From Microglena sp. YARC (taxonomy: Eukaryota > Chlorophyta > Chlorophyceae > Chlamydomonadales > Chlamydomonadaceae), in NCBI GenBank assembly GCA_022414725.1, contig CM039462.1:182218800-182282799 (forward strand): 64,000 bases of DNA, given 5' to 3'. The notes under the pieces were generated by a model. That model searched no databases. It had not been told where the DNA came from and was given only the letters and a program-made list of their open reading frames with translations. The translations under genes and the position numbers were made by a program. Of this stretch, positions 16,060 through 28,811 are shown one piece after another (position 1 is the first letter of the stretch; every line of letters begins with the position of its first letter).

Positions 16060-16131
16060 TTATCCCATGCGCGCTCTGAGCAGCTCCTTGATCTCGTTGT
16101 CGTTAGCCAGGTCCAACGCAGTCGTTCCATA
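16060..16131 (-). CDS. TIR-ANK last exon: ankyrin cap and stop
   Basis: Acceptor CTTTGCAG; it encodes [20 protein letters not shown], then RMG and TAA. TALDLA and EIKELL are typical of C-terminal ankyrin caps, and phase 0 matches exon 14 ([14 protein letters not shown]). The joining intron is about 11.9 kb and contains the Helitron array. Confidence 0.85.
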   Translation of the reverse strand, partial: YGTTALDLANDNEIKELLRARMG

Positions 16132-16325
16132 CTGCAAAGCATAGGAGCATAGTAGGCAATGTGGCTTTAGGAGGTGTTGAGCAAGGTTCTAACATCTGAA
16201 CATCTCACATACTGGTAATCATTTTCTCATATGACATGCATTATCTCTGTCTCTTATGAAGTGTACTTTCTCATAGGACGTGTGATAATCACATACACAC
16301 AGTCACAAACACACACACACATATC

Positions 16326-16356
<31 letters not shown>

Positions 16357-19300
16357 ATGGATGTGTCTGCCCCTAGCTTTGAGCCTTGTCTGGTAGGGTG
16401 CACGGCTTACGCAAGAGATAGTTTCGGATTACAATTCTGCTTGGATTTCCGTTCTAGGACCTCCAAGCAAATTTTGCACATAGCGGAAGGGACATCTGAT
16501 TTTTTAATCGTTGTGCTGTTATTGTAGCCTTGATCATGATAGATATTGTAGCCTTGATCATGATCATGCACTATCCCCGCATTAAACATAACCGGTACAA
16601 AGGTTACTTAATTCCTGCACTTCATTTTACAACTGTTTATTGTGCCAAGAGGGTACAGTTAGAAAAACGGTTTTGTACCCAGGTGAGCAAGTGTATTCAT
16701 GCAACAATACTAATCTTGATGGGTGGGTGGGGTGGGGGGGCTATGGGGGGTCCACCCCCCCAATCTCGAGAAATATGAACAAGGTCAGATTTGGGCCTTA
16801 CCCCCACCCGCCCTAGCCAAAAGGAAAACACATTTTTTTTATACCTGGTTTGGACGTGGCTGATAGCATTGTATAGGGTAACGTTAAACCAGCCCTTCCT
16901 GGTTTGGTGTGATGATGCTGATTAATGAAGGTCGAAGAAATCCCTAATATACTCATCGGCTACCCCATAGACTGCAACTAACACACAGAGATATATTGGT
17001 ATAATTAGTTCTACCGGCGCCAAGCGGATAGATCCATCAATACCCCTTTTCTGAAAGATACAAACCAGCATAACTTTTTGCCGCCTTCGAATTTTCACAC
17101 ATGATCAGCATACCACTAAAAATCCTGTAATGCACTCTACAGTTTACCCTCGACGCCCCTGCTACATTATATATACTGACTAGCATCTGAGCCCGTCGTA
17201 CCGACGGGAGGACCACCCCTGTGGCCACGTCAGCGACAGGTCGGCAAGAAATCGAGATCCGAAACCAAGAAACCAAAAGCCCAACTGCCTGGGCCAAAAG
17301 CGGCTAAACCCGTGACAACCTACTATCGCCCTACTTTATGTAATAAGACTAGCATCTGAGCCCGTCATACTGACGGGAGGACAACCCCCCTGGCCACGTC
17401 AGCGACAGGTCCCGGAAAATCGAGATCCTAAACCAAGAAACCATAAGCCCAACTGCCTGGGCCAAAAAGGGCTAAACCATATCACAACCTACTATCGCGA
17501 TACTTTATATAATAAGACTAGCATCTGAGCCCGTCGTCCCAACGGGAAGACCCCCGTGGCCACGTCAGCGACAGGTCTCGGAAAATCGAGATCCGAAACC
17601 ACTGAAACCAAAGGCCCAACTGCCTGGGCCAAAAGGGGTAGACCATATCACGGCCGCCCTACTTTATATAATAAGACTAGCATCTGAGCCCGTCGTACCG
17701 ACGGGAGGACCACCCCCGTGGCCACGTCAGCGACAGGTCTCGGAAAATCGAGATCCGAAATCAAACTCCAGAACGGGTGACTCCGAAACGGGTAACTCCG
17801 AAACAACTCCGGAACGGCTCCCTTGGCCACGTCAGCGAAAGGCAGCCAGCGAGCGGGCAAGAGTGCGAGCGCAAGAGAAGGAGAAGGGAATGCTGCGAGG
17901 GGGGGAGCTGCGATGTTCTTGACAGAGGCAGGGAAATTTGTGAGAAAGAGTTTAGGCAGACAAAGGGAGGCTACACCGTTGAATATGGGGCGATATAGGC
18001 AGCGAGCACCGAAAATAGCAGAAGTGCGCAGGAAAATTTGGGTATTAGAACGATAATGGACGGAGCAGGTGTTAGAGGAGGAATGACAGGTCAGCTTCAT
18101 TTATCAGAGGCCAGGAAGGTCGTTCCTGTGGTGCCCGAGAAATCAAGATCCAGGATTCGGGCCACCCAGGCGACAGGTCTGCAAGATATGGAGAATCGAG
18201 ATCGGGGTACCCTGAAAAACCTCCACGCCTACTACAGCCCTACTTTAAATAATAAGACTAGCATCTGAGCCCGTCGTACCGACGGAAGGACCACCCCTGT
18301 GGCCACGTCAGCGACAGGTCGGCAAGAAATCGAGATCCCAAACCAAGAAACCAAAAGCCCAACTGCCTGGGCCAAAAGGGCTAAACCATATCACAACCTA
18401 CTATTGCGCTACTTTATATAATAAGATGGATCTTCGTAACCTTCTCACCAGACGGAATCTGACTAAGTTAAGCATACTCACGAAATAGCAGGGTGCCCTA
18501 AGGGCCCCTGCGGTGGTCGGCCCAAGGGTTGAATTGAGCAAAGACAGGCGGGCAGGCAGTTCGCAGAACCTAGGCAAGGGCAGCCATGTCGCAATTTGGA
18601 AGGGGAGGCGAGTCGAAGGTCGCAAGACGGGAAAATGAGACGTCAGATTGGGCTTCTAGGAATTCGACGTTTATGCCCTTCAATCATTCAGCGCTTGCAT
18701 TTAAGTCGGACCTAAGGACTTCATTTCGACCAGCATTCCAGCAACTTTCAAGCCGGCGGCAACAGTCACGGGTTGGTTGTACTGTTTGACCAGCTTCGCA
18801 CAGCTTCAACGGACCCAATCAAACTGAATTCCTGACCATTCCAACGGACTGTTCGCCCATCTTCGGCTTAATGTTCGACCGTTCTAACAGGCAATCTTAT
18901 TATTTAAAGTTGAGCGAGGGTTTAGCACGTGGTTTCAGGGCATTGGTTTCAGTGGTTTCGGATCTCGATTTTTCGAGACCTGTCGCTGACGTGGCCACGG
19001 GGGTGGTCCGCCCGTCGGGACGACGGGCTCAGATGCTAGTCCTATCTATAATAGCGCGTTGTCAGCGGTTTAGCGCGTGCCCGGCGCGTGGTCGGTCCCT
19101 TTTGGCCCAGCCACTTGGGGTTTTGCTTCCATATCTTGCCGACCTGTCGCCCAGGTGGCAGCCAGTCTGGGATCTCGATTTCTCGGCGCAGCCAGAGGAA
19201 CGATCGCCTCTCTGCTGTCCACCCACCTGCAACCCACCCGCCCAAGGTTACCCGGCTTGGTGCGCTACTTTGCACTGCTCTAATGAAGCCAATGTCGTTT

Positions 19301-22300
19301 TCGACTCCTTCTCACTGCTCCTCTGTGAAATTCTCTTGCATTTCCTGAGCCAAGCCGTTCTGATACGCGAATTTTCCTTCGCACTTATGCTATTTTCGGT
19401 GCTCGCTGCCTGAGGCCCGCTATATTCAACGGTGTAGCCTCCCTTTGTCTGCCCAAACTCTTTCCCACAAATTTCGCTGCCACTGTCAATAACTTCGCAT
19501 GCAGCTCCCCCCGTCGCAGCATTCCCTTGGCCTTCTCCTGCGCTCTTACGCACTCTTGCCTGCTCGCTGACTGCCATTCGCTGACGTGGCCAGGGGCAGT
19601 GGTTTCGGGATAACCCGTTTTCGGATCTCGATTTTACGTGACCTGTCGCAGACGTGGCCACGGGGGTGGTCCTCCCGTCAGTACGACGGGCTCAGATGCT
19701 AGTATAACTAACAATCTCAATCGCCAACCGTTTCGCTGTGATTTTCGACCGTCCCAACCGTTTTTACGACCAATTTACGGTTATTTAACCAACATTTTGA
19801 CCAATCTTATTATATAAAGTAGCATGGCCGTGATATGGTTTAGCCCTTTTGGCCCAGGCAGTTAGGCTTTTGGTTTCAGTGGTTTCGGATCTCGATTTTG
19901 CGACACCTGTCGCTGACGTGGCCACGGGGGTGGTCCGCCCGTCGGGACGACGGGCTCAGATGCTAGTCTTATTATATAAAGTAGAGCGTCAGGGGTTTAG
20001 CCGCTTTGGGCTCAGGCAGTTGGGCTTTTGGTTTCATATCTTGCCGACCTGTCGCCCAGGTGGCAGCAAGTCTGGGATCTCGATTTCTCGGCGCAGATAC
20101 ACGAACGATTGCCTGTCTGCCGTCCACCCACCTGCACCCGCAACCGTCCAAGGTTACCCGGCTTGGTGCGCTGCTTTGCACTGCATTTCCTGAGCCTAGC
20201 TGTTCTGATACGTGAATTTTCCTTCGCACTTCAGCTATTTTCGGTGCTCGCTGCCTAAGTCCCGCTATGGCGCTATATTCAACGGTGTAGCCTCTCTTTG
20301 TCTGTCCAAACTCTTTCCCACCGATTTCGCTGCCACAGCCAATAACTTCGCATACATGCAACTCCCCCCGTCGCAGGATTCCGTTGGGCTTCTCCTGCGC
20401 TCTCACGCACTCTTGCCAGCTCGCTGACTGCCATTCACTGACGTGGCCAGGGGCAGTGGTTTCAGGATAACCCGTTACCGTTTTCGGATCTCGATTTTCC
20501 GAGACCTGTCGCTGACGTGGCCACGGGGGTCAACACCTGTCGCTGACGTGGCCACGGGGGTGGTCCTCCCGTCGGTACGACGGGCTCAGATGCTAGTCAT
20601 CAGTATATATAATCAGTAGCATGAAGTAAGAGCGTCCGAGTTTTAGCGCGTGCCCGGCGCGTGGTCGCCCCCTTTTGGACTGGCCACTTGGGGTTTTGGT
20701 TCCATATCTTGCCGACCAGTCGCCCAGGTGGCAGCCAGTCTGGGATCTCGATTTCTCGGCGCAGCCACAGGAACGATTATTGCCTCTCTGCTGCCGACCA
20801 CCCACCTGCACCCGCACCCGTCCAAGGTTACCCGGCTTGGTGCGCTGCTTTGCACTGCATTTCCTGAGCCTAGCCGTTCTGATACCCGAATTTTCCTTCG
20901 CACTTCTGCTATTTTCGGTGCTCGCTGCCTGACCCGCCCGATATTCAACGGTGTAGCCTCCCTTTGTCCATCTGCCCAAACTCTTTCCCACAATTTTAGC
21001 TACCACTGTTAATAACTTCGCATGCAGCTCCCCCCGTCGAAGCATTCCCTTCTCCTTCTCCTGGGCTCTCACTCTTGCCCGCTCGCTGACTGCCATTCGC
21101 TGACGTGGCCAGGGGCAGTGGTTTCGGGATAACCCGTTTCGGAGTTAACCGTTTTCGGATCTCGATTTCCCGAGACCTGTCGCTAACGTGGCCACGGGGG
21201 TCCAGACCTGTCGCTGACGTGGCCACGGGGATGGTCCGCCCGTCGGGACGACGGGCTCAGATGCTAGTCTTATTATTTAAAGTAGAGCGTCAGGGGTTTA
21301 GACGCTTTTGGCTCAGGCAGTTGGGCTTTTGGTTTCATATCTTGCCGACCTGTCGCCCAGGTGGCAGCGAGTCTCGGGTCTCGATTTTTCGAGACCTGTC
21401 GCTGACGTGGGCACAGGGGTGGTCCGCCCGTCGGTACGACGGGCTCAGATGCTAGTCTTATTATTTAAAGTAGCATGAAGTAAGAGCGTGGAGGGTATAG
21501 CGCGTGCCCGGCGCGTGGTCGCCCCCTTTTGGACTGGCCACTTGGGGTTTTGGTTCCATATCTTGCCGACCTGTCGCCCAGGTGGCAGCCAGTCTGGGAT
21601 CTCGATTTCTCGGCGCAGCCACAGGAACGATTGCCTCTCTATCTGCCGACCACCCACCTGCACCCGCACCCGTCCAAGGTTACCCGGCTTGGTGCGCTGC
21701 TTTGCACTGCAATTCCTGAGCCTAGCCGTTCTGATACGCGAATTTTCCTTCGCACTTCAGCTATTTTCGGTGCTCGCTGCCTGAGTCCCGCTATATTCTA
21801 CGGTGTAGCCTCCCTTTTGTTCATCTGCCCAAACTCTTTCCCACATATTTCGCTGCCCCTGTCAATAACTTCGCATGCAGCTCCCCCCGTCGCAGCAAGC
21901 ATTCCCTTGGCCTTCTCCTGCGCTCTCACGCACTCTTGCCCGCTCATTGACTGCCATTCGCTGAAGTGGCCAGGGGCAGTGGTTTCAGGAAATCCCGTTA
22001 CGGAGTAACCCGTTTTTGGATCTCGATTTTCCGAGACCTGTAGCTGACGTGGTCACGGAGGTCGAGACCTGTCCCTGACGTGGTCACAGGGGTGGTCCTC
22101 CCGTCGGTACGACGGGCTCAGATGCTAGTCATCAGTATATATAAAGTAGAGCGGCCGTGATATGGTTTAGCCTTTTTGGCCCAGGCAGTTGGGCTTTTGG
22201 TTTCAGTGGTTTCGGATCTCGATTTTTTGACACCTGTCGCTGACGTGGCCACGGGGGTGGTCCGCCCGTCGGTACTACGGGCTCAGATGCTAGTCTTATT

Positions 22301-25300
22301 ATTTAAAGTACAGCGGCCGTGATATGGTTTAGCCCTTTTGGCCCAGGCAGTTGGGCTTTTGGTTTCAGTGGTTTCGGATCTCCATTTTCCGGAGCCACAG
22401 GAACGATTGCCTCCTACCGTCCACCCACCCGCAGTCCCGCACACGTCCAAGGTTACCCGGTTAGGCGCCCGAAATTTCCTGCGACCTGTTCACCCCCTGC
22501 GCTGCTTTGCGCTGCTCTGATGAAGGCGGTGTCGTTTTCAACTTCTTCTCACTGCTCTTCTGTGAAGTTCTCTTGCATTTCCTGGGCCTAGCCGTTCTGA
22601 TACCCGAATTTTCCTTCGCACTTCTGCTATTTTCGGTGCTCGCTGCCTAAATCGCCCTATATTCAACGGTGTAGCCTCCCTCTGTCTGCCCAAACTCTTT
22701 CCCACAAATTTCGCTGCCACTGTCAATACCTTCGCATGCAGCTCCCCCCGTCGCAGCATTCCCTTGGCCTTCTCCTGCGCTCTCACGCACTCTTGCCCGC
22801 TCGCTGACTGCCATTCGCTGACATGGCCAGGGGCAGTGGTTTCGGGATAACCCGTTTCGGAGTTGCCCGTTTTCGGATCTCGATGTTCCGAGACCTGTCG
22901 CTGACGTGACCACGGGGGTGGTCCTCCCGTCGGTACGACGGGCTCAGATGCTAGTCTTATTATTTAAAGTAGAGCGAAGTAAGAGCGTCAGGGGTTTAGC
23001 GCGTGCCCGGCGCGTGGTCGACCCCTTTTGGCCTAGCCACTTGGGGTTTTGGTTCCATATCTTGCCGACCTGTCGCCCAGGTGGCAGCCAGTCTGGGATC
23101 TCGATTTTTCGGCGCAGCCACAGGAACGACTGCCTCTCGCTCTGCTGACCACCCACCTGCACCCGCCCCCGTCCAAGATTACCCGGCTTTAGTGGTGCCC
23201 GATTTTTCCTGCGCCGACCTGTTTTCCCACTGCGCTACTTTGCACTGCTCTAATGCATGAAGCCGGTGTCGTTTTCGACTCCTTCTCACTGCTCCCTCCG
23301 TGAAATTCTCTTGCATTTCCTGAGCCTAGCCGTTCTGATGCCCGAATTTCCCTTCGCACTTCTGCTATTTTCGGTGCTCGCTGCCTGAGTCCCCCGATAT
23401 TCAACGGTGTAGCCTCCCTTTGTTCATCTGCCCAAACTCTTTCCCACAAATTTCGCTGCCACTGTCAATAACTTCGCATGCAGCTCCCCCCGTCGCAGCA
23501 TTCCCTTGCCCTTCTCCTGCGCTCTCACGCACTCCTGCCAGCTCGCTGGCTGCCATTAACTGACGTGGCCAGGGGCAGTGGTTTCGGAATAACCCGTTCC
23601 GGCGTTACCCGTTTTCGGATCTCGATTTTCCGAGACCTGTCGCTGACGTGGCCACGGGGGTCAAGACCTGTCGCTGACGTGGCCACGGGGGTGGTCCACC
23701 CACCTGCAACGCACCCGCCCAAGGTTACCCGGCTTGGTGCGCTGCTTTGCACTGCTCTAATGAAGCCGGTGTCGTTCTCGACTCCTTCTCACTGCTCCTC
23801 TGTGAAATTCTCTTGCATTTCCTGAGCCAAGCCGTTCTGATACGCGAATTTTCCTTCGCACTTCTGCTATTTTCGGTGCTCGCTGCCTGAGTCCCGCTAT
23901 ATTCTACGGTGTAGCCTCCCTTTGTTCATCTGCCCAAACTCTTTCCCACATATTTCGCTGCCCCTGTCAATAACTTCGCATGCAGCTCCCCCCGTCGCAG
24001 CAAGCATTCCCTTGGCCTTCTCCTGCGCTCTCACGCACTCTTGCCCGCTCATTGACTGCCATTCGCTGAAGTGGCCAGGGGCAGTGGTTTCAGGAAAACC
24101 CGTTACGGAGTAACCCGTTTTAGGATCTCGATTTTCCGAGACCTGTAGCTGACGTGGTCACGGGGGTCGAGACCTGTCCCTGACGTGGCCACGGGGGTGG
24201 TCCTCCCGTCGGTACGACGGGCTCAGATGCTAGTCATCAGTATATATAAAGTAGAGCGGCCGTGATATGGTTTAGCCTTTTTGGCCCAGGCAGTTGGGCT
24301 TTTGGTTTCAGTGGTTTCGGATCTCGATTTTTCGACACCTGTCGCTGACGAGGCCACGGGGGTGGTCCGCCCGTCGGTACTACGGGCTCAGATGCTAGTC
24401 TTATTATTTAAAGTAGAGCGGCCGTGATATGGTTTAGCCCTTTTGGCCCAGGCAGTTGGGCTTTTGGTTTCAGTGGTTTCGGATCTCCATTTTCCGGAGC
24501 CACAGGAACGATTGCCTCCTACCGTCCACCCACCCGCAGTCCCGCACACGTCCAAGGTTACCCGGTTTGGCGCCCGAAATTTCCTGCGACCTGTTCACCC
24601 CCTGCGCTGCTTTGCGCTGCTCTGATGAAGGCGGTGTCGTTTTCAACTTCTTCTCACTGCTCTTCTGTGAAGTTCTCTTGCATTTCCTGGGCCTAGCCGT
24701 TCTGATACCCGAATTTTCCTTCGCACTTCTGCTATTTTCGGTGCTCGCTGCCTAAATCGCCCTATATTCAACGGTGTAGCCTCCCTCTGTCTGCCCAAAC
24801 TCTTTCCCACAAATTTCGCTGCCACTGTCAATACCTTCGCATGCAGCTCAATGGCAGTCAGCGAGCGGGCAAGAGTGCGTGAGAGCGCAGGAGAAGGCCA
24901 AGGGAATGCTGCGACGGGGGGAGCTGCTCCCGCTCGCTGACTGCCATTCGCTGACATGGCCAGGGGCAGTGGTTTCGGGATAACCCGTTTCGGAGTTGCC
25001 CGTTTTCGGATCTCGATGTTCCGAGACCTGTCGCTGACGTGACCACGGGGGTGGTCCTCCCGTCGGTACGACGGGCTCAGATGCTAGTCTTATTATTTAA
25101 AGTAGAGCGAAGTAAGAGCGTCAGGGGTTTAGCGCGTGCCCGGCGCGTGGTCGACCCCTTTTGGCCTAGCCACTTGGGGTTTTGGTTCCATATCTTGCCG
25201 ACCTGTCGCCCAGGTGGCAGCCAGTCTGGGATCTCGATTTTTCGGCGCAGCCACAGGAACGACTGCCTCTCGCTCTGCTGACCACCCACCTGCACCCGCC

Positions 25301-28300
25301 CCCGTCCAAGGTTACCCGGCTTGAGTGGTGCCCGATTTTTCCCGCGCCGACCTGTTTTCCCACTGCGCTACTTTGCACTGCTCTAATGCATGAAGCCGGT
25401 GTCGTTTTCGACTCCTTCTCACTGCTCCTCCGTGAAATTCTCTTGCATTTCCTGAGCCTAGCCGTTCTGATGCCCGAATTTCCCTTCGCACTTCTGCTAT
25501 TTTCGGTGCTCGCTGCCTGAGTCCCCCGATATTCAACGGTGTAGCCTCCCTTTGTTCATCTGCCCAAACTCTTTCCCACAAATTTCGCTGCCACTAACTT
25601 CGCATGCAGCTCCCCCCGTCGCAGCATTCCCTTGCCCTTCTCCTGCGCTCTCACGCACTCCTGCCAGCTCGCTGGCTGCCATTAACTGACGTGGCCAGGG
25701 GCAGTGGTTTCGGAATAACCCGTTCCGGCGTTACCCGTTTTCGGATCTCGATTTTCCGAGACCTGTCGCTGACGTGGCCACGGGGGTCGAGACCTGTCGC
25801 TGACGTGGCCACGGGGGTGGTCCACCCACCTGCAACCCACCCGCCCAAGGTTACCCGGCTTGGTGCGCTGCTTTGCACTGCTCTAATGAAGCCGGTGTCG
25901 TTCTCGACTCCTTCTCACTGCTCCTCTGTGAAATTCTCTTGCATTTCCTGAGCCAAGCCGTTCTGATACGCGAATTTTCCTTCGCACTTCTGCTATTTTC
26001 GGTGCTCGCTGCCTGAGTCCCGGTACATTCAACGGTGTAGCCTCCCTTTGTCTGCCCAAACTCTTTCCCACAAATTTCGCTGCCACTGTCAATACCTTCG
26101 CATGCAGCTCCCCCCGTCGCAGCATTCCCTTGGCCTTCTCCTGCGCTCTTACGCACTCTTGCCTGCTCGCTGACTGCCATTCGCTGACGTGGCCAGGGGC
26201 AGTGGTATCGGGATAACCCGTTTCGGAGTTACCCGTTTTCGGATCTCGATTTTACGTGACCTGTCGCAGACGTGGCCACGGGGGTGGTCCTCCCGTCGGT
26301 ACGACGGGCTCAGATGCTAGTTTCTATAATTTCGACAAATGTCGGTGAATTAACCAACATTTCGACCAATAATCTCAGTTCCTATTAACAGGTCAGCAGC
26401 CTACGGGCCGACCAACTGGTTAGACGAGAGCATTCCGAATCCACGCTTGTTTTCGAGACTGAGTAAATGTGTCGAGTAGTGACCTCCACAGGTTCTGAGT
26501 ACACAAGTGTGAAAGTTGGGTCAAACCAGAAACTCAATATTTCCTCCCCAAACTTCTTGGGTATAAGGAGGGTACTTAGGCATGCAACTTAGGCTTAACG
26601 CAACCTTCAAATTCTCGAACACCAACACTAGCTAGCCCAGCTCAGAATCAGGACTAAGATAGGGTGTTTGCTTGACTGTGTTGCCAAACTTTGGCCAAAT
26701 CCAAATGTAAGATCACAAATGGATAGAGCTCGTCGAGGGGATCACTATAGACACTACTTTGACCCCCTAATTATAATTCCTGAAAGAGATATGGGCCTTT
26801 GGGGGGGGGGGGGGGGGGGGGGGGGTAAGGCAGATTTAAAAAACTTCCGACATAGGTATATGAGAAAAACTACCTCAATGCCCCCTGATGGTCCTTGCAC
26901 TTTTTTGTTTGTCTCTTTCGCAAGAGGGCACAATTATAATAACGTGTTTGGTCCTAAATCTCGAGAAATATTAAACAAGGCCATGTGCCGCATTCTCACA
27001 CACCCTATCTTGACGGACAACAGATCTTTTTGGTACCATGTTTGGACCTGGTTGATAGCTTTTTACAGGGTAATGTTAAACCAGCCCCTCATGGTTATGT
27101 AGGATGATGCTGATTAATGGAGCTTGAAGAAGTCCCTAATAGACTCATCCGCTACGCCTAGACTGCAAAAAACAGACTGAGTGGGCCTCATTGTGCCCAA
27201 ATAAGAGCAGTTTTTTATTGTACTGTCTATGATTACAGCATTCCTGGAATTCTTTCTATCAAAAATATATCCCATCATTTAATTTGGTGTTAAGCTGCCC
27301 ACAAAGCTAACTTGCGAATCACGAGGGAGAGCAGTGAAACCAGCATACCACATGACTTGTAATTAGAGCTGTAAAATGTGCAAGAGTGTTTGAAGGTTGG
27401 GATGGCAAGATACTAAGGGGGGGGGGGGGGGGGGGGGGGGGGGCAAGTTTCAGCGCCCCACTTTGAAAGGAAGTGCACCAAGTGGACTAATGACAGACCG
27501 TGAAGGTATTGGTGGCGAATAAATCTGTTCAGTATGGTAAATGAATTTAATTAGAGCTGTGAAATGTGCAAGAGTGTTGAATGTTGGGATGGCAAGATAC
27601 AGAGTCCAGTGAAGACTGTGCATAGACGGTTGGTTTGATCACGCCCATAGCAAAGGGAAAACTGGATGTAAATAGTGAGTTAATGCATGGAAACAACCCT
27701 ACCAGAAGTTGACAACTCTACCTGGTTGTATGTAGTGATCGTGTGTTTCATGTTACAATAATGGAAACTTCCAACGATGGAGTTGTGAGTCATGGGGAAT
27801 ACTGCATGTCCTCTTAGCAGCCCATAAGCAATAGTCAACATGTGTCGTAGTGTTGGTGCTGGGGTTGGGAGGTTGGTGAGCTTGGTGTAGCATGTGCAGA
27901 GATCGGACATAGGCCTGGAGGGTGCGAGGTTGGGGAGGGACTTGATTGGGGGCAAGAGGGCAAGGCCCTTACTATGCATGGATCTCGCAATACAGCAACA
28001 AAACCTCTCAGCCACCCCAACTCACGTTGTCTGTGGCACTGATGTCAGCACCCTTCTTCAGGAGTGCGGTCACGCAGCCCACATAGTCATAGTCCCCTAA
28101 GTAGGCCTCGCAAGCTTGATGTAGAGCTGTCCTACCCTCCTACCAAATGAATTTCAGATAGGTCAGTGAAATTGACAAGATCTCCAAAAGCTTGCATGGC
28201 AAAGTAAATAAAAAGCAAATAGTCAAGGATTACAAAGTTGACTATTGTCTGCAGTCTTTCCATTTATAACACAGCACACAACACAGGAAATGAACCACTG

Positions 28301-28779
28301 TAGGTTCAAGCAACAAATATGCACAATGTGATAGATGTTGACAGCCACAGTTGTAGTGATAGCATAAATAAGGGAGAGCATTATTTGAAACCTTCTACCG
28401 CATGGGCTGAGAATAGGGCCGTGAAATTAAGGTGAGTTCCAGATGTTTGGACCGGAAATAGAAGAGCACGCACAATGAGTTCATCCAGTGGTACTGTCTG
28501 GTCATACCGTTCAGTTTGTACTCACTCACAAGCGGTAGGTAAAATGTAACCATCATCAGCACCACCACCATGATTCCCGCATTGGACATTATGCATGTAC
28601 ATGTGTTACTTAATTCCCACACTTTATTTGACAACTGATTCTTGCACCAAGAGGCAGGAGGGGGCAATTATAATAACTTCTTTAAACATCTTGGTATGTG
28701 TATTAACAATACTCGAAAGTGAAAGGGGGACTGATTTCCTGTTGAGTCCTGTCTCAATAAAATGTGACAAGGTCGGATT

Positions 28780-28811
<32 letters not shown>

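Noticed and set aside
18871..26180. Many 60-180 residue frames on both strands in the Helitron array
   Set aside because: They recur with each repeat unit, change frame between copies and match no family; the Helitrons are non-autonomous.
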